A stretch of 64,000 bases of DNA from Pseudomonas guangdongensis (GTDB lineage Bacteria > Pseudomonadota > Gammaproteobacteria > Pseudomonadales > Pseudomonadaceae). A program made the translations under genes and the position numbers. Positions 29,494 to 37,830 of this stretch are shown in pieces. Below the pieces are notes generated by a model, which saw nothing but the letters and a program-made list of their open reading frames with translations, made no database searches and was not told the DNA's origin. Position 1 is the first letter of the stretch; the number at the start of each line of letters is the position of its first letter. The stretch is taken from contig NZ_LT629780.1 of assembly GCF_900105885.1 (NCBI RefSeq), positions 2,666,001 to 2,730,000 on the forward strand, written 5' to 3'.

Positions 29494-30666
29494 TTACGGC
29501 ACCTCGCTCACATCGATTCCCGCTCTAGCAATAAAATCAATAGCAGATTTTTGCTTTAGCTTTTTCAAGCCGCTAATGATTTTTGGGGCAATGAAACTTT
29601 TACCATCCAGATAGATAGCAAACTCAGAAACATCATCTCCACCATTCTCATACTGCTCACGTAAACCATCATATTCTTCGGAATAGCAATGACGACCACC
29701 TACGTCAGCAAGAGCAAGCAGGGCGCTCATTTCCCGTATCGAATATTCAGCACGAAGAAGCAGATATAAATCGCGATCCAGACCAGCGCCAGACAACATT
29801 GCATCACGCCAACCTAGACCACTAGAATCAGCTGTTGCCCTGATTCGAAGCTCAAGAAATCGAGAAATCTTCTCTGCCGAAATATCCTTCAGCGGAATCT
29901 CATCACCTATATTTGCTGCAAACTCCCTATGAGATTTAATCACATCTATAATCTCAGAAAGACCTCTCAGGCTTACCCCATATCTCTTGCTGATATCATT
30001 TTTTATTTCTCGAAATGCAGGGGCACTCCACTCTGACTTTTTGGGAAGTTCCTTAGATATACGTTCAATCACAGCTCTAGAGGCGAATCTCGTGTATGTT
30101 CCTGTGCGGTATTCATCAGAGAGAAGCTCAGTGAGACCCTCTGCGTCTTTAATACCATTTGAGAGCCTACAGAAAGCAGAGTAGAACACCTCTATGTTTA
30201 TCAAAGAAACGCTGTTCTCAAGATGCTTTTTGTTGCTATTGTCATAGGCATATCGAAATGTCTCTCCTGTAGGGTCAACCATTGAGAACTCACGAACCGC
30301 AGGCTCTATCAACCGAACCACCTCTGCATATCGTGGGTCGCACAAATTGGTCGCTTCCGCATACATATCCCACAGCGCAGCCAGATCATGAGTTCTCATG
30401 AGCTTGGGATCAGAAACAGTGACCTGCCCTTTTATTCTCTCAATCAACCTGATCTGCATTTTCAAAAACAGCTCTATTCTATGCCTGGCACAAAATACTA
30501 TCGGATACACTATTTCATCTGGATCAAACCCTTTGGAGATGACATCTCGGCACATTGTGTGAACAGCACGCTCGAACCCTCCAGCGTAGTAGCCGGTCTC
30601 AGGCCATCCGTTCTTTCCTACGCATGCATTCAGCCCTATGTTTTCACCCCTTGAAAAAAACTCCAA
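29494..30666 (-). CDS. unrecognised low-GC protein, possible HEPN-like N-terminus
   Basis: A 390-residue protein I do not recognise. It has no signal peptide, membrane helix or clear enzyme motif. The N-terminal region has CARHRIELFLKMQIRLIER followed about 25 residues later by RTHDLAALWDMY, a pattern reminiscent of HEPN-type helical domains, but the match is loose. The C-terminal half is charged and helical, with repeated LRAEYSIREM-like helices. Its base composition is much poorer in GC than the flanking cob genes, and an IS630 element is inserted just upstream, so it was probably acquired horizontally. It is alone on its strand. Defence or stress roles are only a guess. Confidence 0.75.
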   Translation of the reverse strand: MEFFSRGENIGLNACVGKNGWPETGYYAGGFERAVHTMCRDVISKGFDPDEIVYPIVFCARHRIELFLKMQIRLIERIKGQVTVSDPKLMRTHDLAALWDMYAEATNLCDPRYAEVVRLIEPAVREFSMVDPTGETFRYAYDNSNKKHLENSVSLINIEVFYSAFCRLSNGIKDAEGLTELLSDEYRTGTYTRFASRAVIERISKELPKKSEWSAPAFREIKNDISKRYGVSLRGLSEIIDVIKSHREFAANIGDEIPLKDISAEKISRFLELRIRATADSSGLGWRDAMLSGAGLDRDLYLLLRAEYSIREMSALLALADVGGRHCYSEEYDGLREQYENGGDDVSEFAIYLDGKSFIAPKIISGLKKLKQKSAIDFIARAGIDVSEVP

Positions 30667-30769
30667 AACCTTGACTCCTTTTTAAACCACGGGGAAATCC
30701 AACTGTTTATAAGGCCGCACATTGTTCAGCGGAGGAATTCTCCAACAGCTTTGGCTCGAAGCTCTATTA

Positions 30770-31875
30770 TTAATCCGGCAACCCAATACCCCAAATCATG
30801 CTGCATACGCGATTTTGGGATGTCGGAAGTAGGAACGAATCCGCTCGGGCTTTGATTGAAGGCGCCGCATGACCGAGCGGACTCGGCCTTCCAACGCATC
30901 CCGACTTTTCAAACTTGGCCCGCTGCGCACCTGATGCTTGAGATCGCCATTCAGGTATTCGTCCGGGTTGAGCTCGGGGGCGTAGGCGAGCAGAAAGAAC
31001 ACCTCAATCCGTTCGCGCCGCCCCTCCAGCCAGGCTTTGACCTTCTTGCTGTGGTGCACGCGCAGGTTGTCCAAGACCAGGAAGACCTTGCGCCCGCTGG
31101 TATCCCGGATCAGTCGCCCCAGGAAGCGGATCAGCACGACCGCTGTCATGGTTTCCCGGTACAGCATGAAGCGCAGCTTGCCCCGGTTGGTCACCGTCGA
31201 AATCATGTTCGTGGCAAAGCGGCTTCCGCTGACTTCGCGTACGGGCGTCCGCCCTGCCGGGGCGTAGCTGCGCCCTGCATGACTGTCGCTGCGCAGGCCG
31301 GTTTCATCGCCCCAGTGGATCTCGCCGCCCTCGGCCTTGGCGCGCTGCTCGATCTTCGGATACTCGGTTTCCAGCCAGCGCTTTATCGCCTCGGGCTTCT
31401 GCTGGTAGGCGCGCTTCAACGGGCGTTGTGGGGTATAGCCCCAACGCTTGAGGTATTCACCGACTGTCCGGATAGGCATCTGAAAGCCGCAGTGCAGGGC
31501 GATCAGGGCGCGCACCGCATCACGCGTCCAGAGCGCGAAGTCCAGCTTCAACTGATCCGGCATGGTGTCGAGCAACAGGGTGCGAATCAGTGACTCCTGC
31601 TCGGAGGACAGGCTGCGTCGCTCCCCCGGCAGCGATCCGCGCTGGCCACCTTCGATCGCGGCCTCTTTGCCCTGGTGCTCCGCGATCGCGACCCAATGCG
31701 CCACCGTGCGCAGATGAACGCCAACGGCTTCGCCGATGGCTCTGTAGGTATACCCCTGCTCGCGCATGCGTAGGGCGATAGCGCGTTTTTCGCGCTGTTC
31801 CAAGGGGCTGAGGCTTCGTGCGTCGCTGGTCATGGTGAAAAACGCTGATTATGCCCTATTGTATTGCCGGATTAA
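30770..31875 (-). mobile_element. IS630-family insertion sequence, copy 1
   Basis: A 1106-bp element bounded by inverted ends TTAATCCGGCAA ... TTGCCGGATTAA and flanked on both sides by TA, the target duplicated by IS630/Tc1 elements. It holds one transposase gene on the minus strand. An almost identical copy lies at 59911-61016 in the opposite orientation. Confidence 0.93.
30796..31833 (-). CDS. IS630-family transposase, copy 1
   Basis: A 345-residue DDE transposase. N-terminal helix-turn-helix segments (about 15-60, with GYTYRAIGEAVGVHLRTVAHW) bind the ends; the catalytic domain has HWGDETGL near 173, FLVLDNLRVHHS near 250 and APELNPDEYLNGDLK near 288. The only residue difference I find from copy 2 is Leu instead of Pro before AYAPELNP. 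That Pro is well conserved in this family, so copy 1 may be less active. Confidence 0.95.
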   Translation of the reverse strand: MTSDARSLSPLEQREKRAIALRMREQGYTYRAIGEAVGVHLRTVAHWVAIAEHQGKEAAIEGGQRGSLPGERRSLSSEQESLIRTLLLDTMPDQLKLDFALWTRDAVRALIALHCGFQMPIRTVGEYLKRWGYTPQRPLKRAYQQKPEAIKRWLETEYPKIEQRAKAEGGEIHWGDETGLRSDSHAGRSYAPAGRTPVREVSGSRFATNMISTVTNRGKLRFMLYRETMTAVVLIRFLGRLIRDTSGRKVFLVLDNLRVHHSKKVKAWLEGRRERIEVFFLLAYAPELNPDEYLNGDLKHQVRSGPSLKSRDALEGRVRSVMRRLQSKPERIRSYFRHPKIAYAA

Positions 31876-31944
31876 TATGGTCCAGTGACTGCTTTCATCT
31901 CTTGTCCGCAGCAGCTAGAAACCCACCCATTTCTTGATCGTTCC

Positions 31945-32043
31945 CACGCTCCGCGTGCGAACGCAGCCAGTGACGCTCTGCGTCCCAGAAGCGGATGCGG
32001 AGCGTCCAGTGATAATGGCTCCCACGCAGAGCGTGGGAGCCAT
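31945..32043. repeat. REP-like hairpin cluster (CCCACGC family)
   Basis: Three related palindromic pieces lie between the IS and hipB. One is an imperfect hairpin around CGTTCCCACGC / GCGTGCGAACG, one a weak central CGCTCTGCG / CGGAGCG part, and one a perfect 13-bp stem ATGGCTCCCACGC-AGA-GCGTGGGAGCCAT at 32015-32043. The last can also terminate hipAB transcription. The single hairpin at 19155 is the same family. Confidence 0.75.
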
Positions 32044-32084
32044 CACATCAAGCGCTGAGCGCGAGTCAGAACCGCTACGAACCG

Positions 32085-32363
32085 CTACGCGTCCCTCGGC
32101 CGCCCCACCACAACCCCCACCCGCATCCCGAACAGCCTGAACACGCTGTCCAGCGTCGCCACCGTGGGGTTGCCGGCATCCTGTTCGAGCTGGCGCAGGG
32201 TGCGCAGCGACAGCTTGCACATGCGCGCGAAGTCGGTCTGGTTCAGGCCGGTGACGCGCAGGCGCAGTTGGCGGATGGCGCCGCCGAAGCTCAGGGTGCC
32301 GTCGGCCAGTTGCTGGCGGATGTCGTCGAGTACCGCGCCGCGGTCTTCCGGCGGTTTCTTCAT
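32085..32363 (-). CDS. hipB: HipB-like Xre-family antitoxin
   Basis: A 92-residue DNA-binding protein with a helix-turn-helix in LNQTDFARMCKLSLRTLRQ (about 40-58) followed by EQDAGNPTVATLDSVFRLFG, as in HipB proteins. It would bind and neutralise HipA and repress the operon. It is downstream of hipA and overlaps it by four bases (ATGA on the minus strand), the reverse of the E. coli hipB-hipA order. Confidence 0.88.
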   Translation of the reverse strand: MKKPPEDRGAVLDDIRQQLADGTLSFGGAIRQLRLRVTGLNQTDFARMCKLSLRTLRQLEQDAGNPTVATLDSVFRLFGMRVGVVVGRPRDA

Positions 32364-33670
32364 AGCAGCCCCCAGCGGCGCAGGGTGGTTTCCAGGCGGT
32401 CGAGCGGGATGGTCGGTGCCTGCCAGGTCGCCTCGGGCAGGCCCAGTTCGTGCAGCAGGTCCGGCAGGGCCAGCAGCTGGCGGGCATCGGCGCGCAGGCG
32501 CTCGAACGAGACTTCGGGGTCGGCCCAGCGCGCCAGGGCGTGGCAGGCGGCGCGCCAGTCGGTGCCCTCCAGGCGTTCGATGCCGTCGGGCCAGCGGGTC
32601 GTGCGCACCACGCCTTCGGGGTCCATGGCCATCGGCGCCAGGTCGTAGATCGGCGCCAGGTCGATGCGCTCACGGCTGCGCAGGATGGCGAAGTTGCGCC
32701 CGTGATTGTCGGTGTTGCCGAGTATCTGGTTGAGCAGGTCGCGGCGCAGGTATTCGGCGATCAGGGCGGGAATCTCCGCGCCCTGCCCGACGGCGTTCCA
32801 GGTCTGCGCCAGGCGGGCGACCACCTCGACATGCTCCAGGCGGCTGCCCGGCCGGGTCACGCCGCACAGCGAGTAGGCGGATTCGACGGCGATGCGCTCG
32901 ACCCCGTGCGGGCCGATCCGGCGGTCGAAGCGCTGCATCCACAGGCTGGGCTTTTCTGCCTCCTCGAAGGCCAGCCCTTCGGCGGCAATCGTCTCGATGC
33001 CCAGACGGTTGAGCGCATGGTAGTAGCAGTATTCGCTGCGCAGTATGTCCCGGTCGGTGGCCGTCGCGCCGTTGCGCGGGAACTTGACGAACCAGTGCCG
33101 GCGCACCTCAGCGTCGGGCAGGCTGGCGTCCGGGTGGAGGTCGCCGGCGGCATCCTCGGCCAGCAGCAGCTTGGGCGCCTCGCCGCCCGCTCCCGTGGCG
33201 CCGCCGATGGCCGCGCCGCGCTCGTAGGCGTAATCGAGGAAGCGGATGTCGCGGCGGATCACTTCCTCGCGGGGGAAGCCGGCCGCTACGCAGGGGGCGG
33301 CGACGGACTCCTTGACCCGCAGGTTGCCGACCGGCGCCAGGGTGCAGCGCTGCAGCAGGAAGAACTCTTCCGGCGCATCGAGGGGCAGCGCCATCCGCGC
33401 GAGGATGAGCCGCCGCGCGGCGCCGGCGGGGATGATGTCGTGCAGGAAGGCCGGCGCGATGCCGCGGTAGTCGTCCCAGCCCAGGGGCAAGGCGGCGCTC
33501 ACCGCCGGGGCTTTCGGCGTGCCCAGGTCGTCGAGGTGGGCGACCAGATAGTCGGCCTCGTAGCGGGCGCTGCAGCGGCTGCGCAACCCGTCGGCGGGCG
33601 CGTCGAAGCACAGCCGCATCGCATCGTGCCATTGACCGTCGAGATGGACCTGAAGGGTGAGGGTTTCCAT
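32360..33670 (-). CDS. hipA: HipA-family serine/threonine kinase toxin
   Basis: A 436-residue kinase toxin; E. coli HipA (440) phosphorylates glutamyl-tRNA synthetase and causes persistence. The N-terminal subdomain starts LTLQVHLDGQWHD. The glycine loop AAIGGATGAGGEAPKLLL lies near 150, the catalytic loop is QILGNTDNHGRNFAIL near 310 and the metal-binding Asp is in PIYDLAPM near 335. All key residues appear intact. In-frame starts exist upstream (for example 33724), but that ATG lies inside the first operator-like palindrome, and the ATG at 33670 matches family N-termini, so I use 33670. The target may differ from that of E. coli HipA. Confidence 0.9.
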   Translation of the reverse strand: METLTLQVHLDGQWHDAMRLCFDAPADGLRSRCSARYEADYLVAHLDDLGTPKAPAVSAALPLGWDDYRGIAPAFLHDIIPAGAARRLILARMALPLDAPEEFFLLQRCTLAPVGNLRVKESVAAPCVAAGFPREEVIRRDIRFLDYAYERGAAIGGATGAGGEAPKLLLAEDAAGDLHPDASLPDAEVRRHWFVKFPRNGATATDRDILRSEYCYYHALNRLGIETIAAEGLAFEEAEKPSLWMQRFDRRIGPHGVERIAVESAYSLCGVTRPGSRLEHVEVVARLAQTWNAVGQGAEIPALIAEYLRRDLLNQILGNTDNHGRNFAILRSRERIDLAPIYDLAPMAMDPEGVVRTTRWPDGIERLEGTDWRAACHALARWADPEVSFERLRADARQLLALPDLLHELGLPEATWQAPTIPLDRLETTLRRWGLL

Positions 33671-33716
33671 GTGATGGCTGGCGCCGCGCACCGTGTCTTT
33701 GGAGATGTGATGGATA

Positions 33717-33814
33717 GGCATCATAGTACCTATTCTGGCCATGCCCAAGGCACAAAAAGGCATTTAAATACCTATTTATGCCTTTGCGCAGCCCGGAATC
33801 GGCATTTTGATGCC
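33717..33814. promoter_or_regulatory. three operator-like palindromes upstream of hipA
   Basis: Sites of the form GGCAT-N4-RTRCC occur at 33717-33730 (GGCATCATAGTACC), 33759-33772 (GGCATTTAAATACC) and 33801-33814 (GGCATTTTGATGCC). Starts are exactly 42 bases apart, four helical turns, so all lie on one DNA face. The first extends to ATAGG ... CCTAT. They are likely HipB sites, comparable in arrangement with the E. coli hip operators though the sequence differs. Confidence 0.7.
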
Positions 33815-34056
33815 CATCCAATGCCATTGCACTGAAATCCGGCCTGCCCGTTATCTTGCGTCATGGACGGCTGGCTCCAGCCGGGGCTACCGGCGGGAAA
33901 CCGTGGGCATGCCCCGTGCGCTGCGGCACCGAACGCCGCGGCGGCTCGCTGTATAAGGCTCAGGCACTGCCGATGGGGTCGGTGCCGCGTCCCCGCGGAT
34001 CGTAGTCGGCACGGAAAACCGGGCCGGCCATTCACTCAGGGAGAGGGGGAAACAAC
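33815..34056. other. gap upstream of the small membrane protein gene
   Basis: About 240 bases. Apart from GAGAGGGGG just before the TTG start at 34057 I see no gene, repeat or clear promoter here. Confidence 0.4.
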
Positions 34057-34521
34057 TTGAAGGGTGCCGTTGAAGCCGAGGCTGCGATCAGCCTCCCTGC
34101 CCGCTCGCGGAGCTGGTTCATCCAGGCTGTTCTGACAGCGATCGTCTTCATGCCGGCCTGGAAGTGGTACGGCCTTTGGCCAGGTGTCGCGCTGGCCTTG
34201 CTGTTCAACCTGCCGCTCGTGCTCGGGCCCAGCAGGATCACTATCTATCCGCATTCCAGGCGACTGGTCTTTTCATACCCGGGGTTCGGCTCCTTCAGGC
34301 GGCAAAAGGTCGTCGATCTCGCCGGGTTCTCGCGCGTTTACAGCCAGATCGACAGCTATGCCGCACGCTCCCTCCATCTGAGCGGCCCGCAGGGGGAACA
34401 CCTGAAGCTGGCCAGCTTTGCGCAGAGCGTGAGGTCGGCAAACCGGCATATCGAGGAAGTTGCCGAGCTGCGGAAAAGGATCGCCAGTGCCCTGCATATC
34501 GTCGATGGCGGTGAGGCCTAG
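34057..34521 (+). CDS. small membrane protein of unknown function
   Basis: A 154-residue protein I do not recognise. Two hydrophobic segments (about 21-38, [16 protein letters not shown]; and 42-57, [16 protein letters not shown]) form a hairpin at the N-terminus, and the cytosolic remainder ([16 protein letters not shown] onward) looks like a compact beta-rich, PH-like domain ending in a helix. The start is a TTG with a strong GAGAGGGGG site; no ATG fits. It lies between hipA and a nitronate monooxygenase gene, without clear linkage to either. Confidence 0.65.
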   Translation: MKGAVEAEAAISLPARSRSWFIQAVLTAIVFMPAWKWYGLWPGVALALLFNLPLVLGPSRITIYPHSRRLVFSYPGFGSFRRQKVVDLAGFSRVYSQIDSYAARSLHLSGPQGEHLKLASFAQSVRSANRHIEEVAELRKRIASALHIVDGGEA

Positions 34522-34663
34522 CCTCCGCCGGATGGCGCCGGCCGAGCGGCGATTGCCGTCGCAGAGCGGTTCGGCCGCATCAGGAGCGCCTCGCCACGCG
34601 CACCGTTTGCGGGCAAGATCGGGCCTTCACCTCGGGACCGCCGCGACAAGGAGCATCGCCGCC

Positions 34664-35752
34664 ATGAACCACTCTCAAGACATCCGCCGCCTGCTGGGCA
34701 TCCGCCATCCCATCGTCCAGGCGCCTATGGTCGGGGTGTCCACGCCGCAACTGGCCGCCGCGGTGTCCAATGCCGGGGCGCTGGGCTCCATCGGTCTCGG
34801 CGCCAGCAGCGCGGCGCAGGCGCAGGAGTCGATCCGCGCCACCCGCGCGCTCACCGCCGCGCCGTTCAACGCCAACCTGTTCTGCCATTGCCCGGCGCTG
34901 GCCGATGCGGCGCGCGAGGCGGCCTGGCTGGCGCATCTGGCGCCGGTGTTCGGCGAGTTCGGCGCGCAGCCGCCGGCGGCGCTGAGCGAGGCCTACCGCA
35001 GTTTCCTGGCCAGCGAGGACACCCTGGAGGTGCTGCTGCGCGAGCGGCCGGCGGTGGTCAGCTTCCATTTCGGCCTGCCGCCGGCCGAGTGGATTCGCGC
35101 CCTCAAGAGCGCCGGGATGGTCACTCTGGCCTGCGTCACCAGCCTGGAGGAAGCGGCGCTGGCCGAGCAGGCGGAAGTCGATGCGCTGGTGGCCCAGGGC
35201 GCCGAGGCCGGCGGGCATCGCGGGGTGTTCGAGCCCGAGGGCGACCTGCTGCTCGGCACCTTCGCGCTGGTCCGGCTGCTGGCGGGCGCCACCCGTCTGC
35301 CGCTGATCGCCGCCGGCGGGATCATGGACGGCGCGGGCATCGCCGCCGCCCTGCGCCTGGGCGCGGCGGCGGTGCAGATGGGCACCGCCTTCGTCCTCTG
35401 CCCGGAATCCTCGGCCAACGCCCAGTACCGGGCGGCGCTGGGCAGCGAGCGGGCGCGCCACACGCGGATCAGCGCGGCGATCTCCGGGCGCCCGGCGCGA
35501 GGGATGGTCAACCGGCTGTTCGACGTGCTGGACGCCAAGGGCGCCCCCACCCTGCCCGACTACCCCATCGCCTACGAGGCCGCCAAAGCGCTGGTCGCCG
35601 CCGCCGGCGCCCGGGGCTGCCACGACTTCGCCGTGCAGTGGGCTGGCCAGGGCGCGCCGCTGGCGCGGGCCATGCCGGCGGGCGAGCTGGTCGAGACACT
35701 GGTGCGCGAGCTTGGGGAGGCATGCCCTCAGCCAACCTATTCCGCCCCCTAG
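34664..35752 (+). CDS. nitronate monooxygenase-family FMN enzyme
   Basis: A 362-residue TIM-barrel flavoenzyme of the nitronate monooxygenase / 2-nitropropane dioxygenase family, which oxidises toxic alkyl nitronates such as propionate 3-nitronate. Motifs are [20 protein letters not shown] (FMN phosphate end), [16 protein letters not shown] with the catalytic-type His, [17 protein letters not shown] and [23 protein letters not shown] lies upstream of the ATG at 34664. Some members are enoyl reductases (FabK); the GGHRG stretch favours the nitronate group. Confidence 0.88.
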   Translation: MNHSQDIRRLLGIRHPIVQAPMVGVSTPQLAAAVSNAGALGSIGLGASSAAQAQESIRATRALTAAPFNANLFCHCPALADAAREAAWLAHLAPVFGEFGAQPPAALSEAYRSFLASEDTLEVLLRERPAVVSFHFGLPPAEWIRALKSAGMVTLACVTSLEEAALAEQAEVDALVAQGAEAGGHRGVFEPEGDLLLGTFALVRLLAGATRLPLIAAGGIMDGAGIAAALRLGAAAVQMGTAFVLCPESSANAQYRAALGSERARHTRISAAISGRPARGMVNRLFDVLDAKGAPTLPDYPIAYEAAKALVAAAGARGCHDFAVQWAGQGAPLARAMPAGELVETLVRELGEACPQPTYSAP

Positions 35753-35815
35753 CGGGTACACTGCGGTGAGCAACGGGCTCGCGACAGCGGCGAGCCCGTC
35801 CCCCGCAAGCCACCC

Positions 35816-36076
35816 ATGGAGCACAACATGCAGGCCAAGAACGCATTGAGTGACGAACTGGTAACCCGGATGGAAGACAGGATTCCGGTCATGGCCGAAG
35901 GCGCCGTGAATAGCGCGTACATCAACGCACTGGCAGCCGGCAGGAGCGTGGTGGAGGTCATGGGCGGCCTGCTCGTCGAGACCACGGCCGACGGCAGTCA
36001 CAAGGTGATCCGCCCGGCCAAACCCAAGCACAAGGTAAGTCTTGGGGGAGTCATCAAGGTACGGCGTTGTTCATGA
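35816..36076 (+). CDS. putative antitoxin paired with zeta toxin
   Basis: An 86-residue protein whose stop overlaps the start of a zeta-toxin gene by four bases (ATGA). It has an acidic N-terminal helix (LSDELVTRMEDRIPVM) and a basic C-terminal tail (KVIRPAKPKHK). This is the position and size of the small antitoxin in pairs of this type, but it does not resemble the classical Epsilon antitoxin. A second ATG (35828) is an alternative start. Function is inferred from position. Confidence 0.65.
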   Translation: MEHNMQAKNALSDELVTRMEDRIPVMAEGAVNSAYINALAAGRSVVEVMGGLLVETTADGSHKVIRPAKPKHKVSLGGVIKVRRCS

Positions 36077-36801
36077 GCATTCCCCGGCTGAGGGTCTTCG
36101 CCGGTCCCAACGGCTCCGGCAAGAGCACCATGAAAAGCGCTATTCCCGCTCATCTGATCGGCATTTACATCAATCCCGATGAAATCGAAAAAGCCGCGCG
36201 GGAGAGCAACCGCCTGGATTTCGCCGACTTCCAGCTGCATGTCGAAGGCGAGGAAGTCCTCGAGTTCCTGCGCCAGCACCGGCTGATCGACGCTGCCCGG
36301 CTGGGAGAGGAAGTCTCCCGCATAGGCTTCAGCCACAACGGGCTGGACCTTCGAGCGGTAGCGATGAACTCCTACTTCGCATCGGTGTTCGCCGACTACA
36401 TCCGCCACAAGCTGCTTGAAGCCCGGTTGTCCTTCACCTTCGAGACGGTCATGTCCAGCGACGACAAAGTGGCATTCATGCGCAAAGCCAGCGCGCTCGG
36501 CTACCGCACCTACCTGTATTTCGTCGCGACCGAAGACCCTGAAATCAACATCAACAGGGTCAGGAACCGGGTCGCAGCTGGCGGACACCCGGTTCCGACC
36601 GAAAAGATCGTCCAGCGCTATGGGCGCTGCCTTGGTCTTTTGCCATCGGCCGTTGCGGCATCGAACCGGGCCTACATCTTCGACAACTCCGGCGCCGACC
36701 TGCTCCTGCTCGCCGAAGTCACCGATGGTACCGACCTTGAATTCAAGGTTGAGGAAATCCCCGACTGGTTCATGAGCGCCTATGTCGAGAAGGTGCAATA
36801 G
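36073..36801 (+). CDS. zeta-toxin family ATP/GTP-binding kinase
   Basis: A 242-residue P-loop protein of the zeta-toxin family, kinases that phosphorylate UDP-N-acetylglucosamine or related substrates. Walker A is GPNGSGKST near 12, INPDEIEKAA near 38 contains the likely catalytic Asp, and SFTFETVMSS near 120 plus an Arg-rich INRVRNRVAAGGHPV segment near 165 complete the site. This GGHPV-type subgroup is common in bacterial chromosomes. I start it at the ATG at 36073 that overlaps the antitoxin stop; a TTG six bases upstream is less likely. A strong terminator follows. Confidence 0.85.
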   Translation: MSIPRLRVFAGPNGSGKSTMKSAIPAHLIGIYINPDEIEKAARESNRLDFADFQLHVEGEEVLEFLRQHRLIDAARLGEEVSRIGFSHNGLDLRAVAMNSYFASVFADYIRHKLLEARLSFTFETVMSSDDKVAFMRKASALGYRTYLYFVATEDPEININRVRNRVAAGGHPVPTEKIVQRYGRCLGLLPSAVAASNRAYIFDNSGADLLLLAEVTDGTDLEFKVEEIPDWFMSAYVEKVQ

Positions 36802-36820
36802 ATCCTCGCCGCTCAGCACA

Positions 36821-36857
36821 AAAACGCCCGCGGACCGTCACCGGCCGCGGGCGTTTT
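36821..36857. terminator. bidirectional Rho-independent terminator
   Basis: A perfect 13-bp inverted repeat, AAAACGCCCGCGG and CCGCGGGCGTTTT, with an 11-base loop. It lies between the convergent zeta-toxin gene and the CbiM-like gene and can serve both. Confidence 0.9.
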
Positions 36858-36873
36858 CATGGGCGAGCAGCTG

Positions 36874-37524
36874 TCAGGCGACGCGCAGGTTGCCCACGCA
36901 GGTCAGCCGCCGCAGCACCGCGGAGTCCGGCCAGCGCTTGAGCAGGCGCACCACCAGGCAGGTGAACAGCGGCTCGCAGAGCACCAGCGGCGCGTAGGCG
37001 GCGGCGAACAGCAGCCAGTTGTCCAGCGCCAGCGGCTCCTCGCCGATGGCCAGCCAGAAGCCGACCATGGCCACCACGCCGCCGTAGTAGACGGTATCGA
37101 AGCGCACCACGGACTGCCAGTCCAGGCGGCGCGACTGGCTGTCGAACAGGCGGCGACCGAACAGGCCGTGGGCGGCGATCAGCGGCAGCATCAAGGACAG
37201 CGAGTTGACGCCCAGGTGGACCAGATCCTGCGGGTCGAACACCAGCCCCTGCAGCAGCAGGCCGAGGGCGAAGCCGAACAGGGTGGGCAGGAAGCCGAAG
37301 ACGAAGTAGATCGCCGAGGCGCCGATGAAGTGCAGCTCCGAGACTCCGGCCGGGACGTGGTAGGCCTGCATGAACAGCGAGAAGAACACCGCCGCTAGCA
37401 GGGTCTTGGCGATCTGGTCGAGGCGACCGATCCAGCGCGGAGCGTAGATCAGCAAGGTGGCGATGGCGGCCGCGTGGCCGTAGAGCACTTTGGCGGCGTT
37501 CAGCGCGCCGGGTTCGATATGCAT
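36874..37524 (-). CDS. CbiM-like energy-coupling-factor cobalt permease
   Basis: A 216-residue inner-membrane protein with about six helices, related to CbiM, the substrate-specific component of cobalt ECF importers. The N-terminus MHIEPGALNAAKVLYGHA matches the CbiM pattern MHI-P-G, where the N-terminal Met and His bind Co2+. FIGASAIYFVFGFLPTLFGF and LPLIAAHGLFGRRLFD are also family-like. No CbiN, CbiQ or CbiO genes are adjacent, so it acts alone or with remote partners. A cobalamin riboswitch lies directly upstream, which supports the cobalt role. Confidence 0.85.
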   Translation of the reverse strand: MHIEPGALNAAKVLYGHAAAIATLLIYAPRWIGRLDQIAKTLLAAVFFSLFMQAYHVPAGVSELHFIGASAIYFVFGFLPTLFGFALGLLLQGLVFDPQDLVHLGVNSLSLMLPLIAAHGLFGRRLFDSQSRRLDWQSVVRFDTVYYGGVVAMVGFWLAIGEEPLALDNWLLFAAAYAPLVLCEPLFTCLVVRLLKRWPDSAVLRRLTCVGNLRVA

Positions 37525-37579
37525 CGGACTCCCTCCGAGGGATGCGTGGGTCGAGTGGCCGCCTGGGCGGCCGGTGGTG

Positions 37580-37753
37580 CCGGCAGGTCTCCTGGCTGGC
37601 GGGTCGTCGCCCTTGCGCGCCTTCCCGGTCCGTGGACCAGTGGCCTGTTGCGCAAGCGCTCGCCGCTTACAGTTGCGGGGGCAGCACGGGAATCGCCCGC
37701 GAGCGGGCTCACCCGTTTCCCTGTTGTCTCCGCCGCGACGCGACGGAACCGGA
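37580..37753 (-). promoter_or_regulatory. cobalamin riboswitch upstream of the CbiM-like gene
   Basis: On the minus strand: GGTTCC, CAGGGAAAC, the conserved TGCCCCCGCAACTGTAAG, GGCCACTGG, GGGAAGG and GCCAGGAGACCTGCC in order. It ends about 56 bases before the ATG at 37524, so it controls cobalt uptake by cobalamin level. Confidence 0.92.
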
Positions 37754-37830
37754 CTCGTGGGGCGCGGCGGCGTTGGGCCGCCGTGCCGGATCTGAAGTCG
37801 CCCGGACGCGGGCGTGCGGGGATGGCGATC

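Noticed and set aside
36859..37398. Plus-strand frame opposite the CbiM-like gene
   Set aside because: Antisense to a membrane protein whose MHIEP start directly follows a cobalamin riboswitch.
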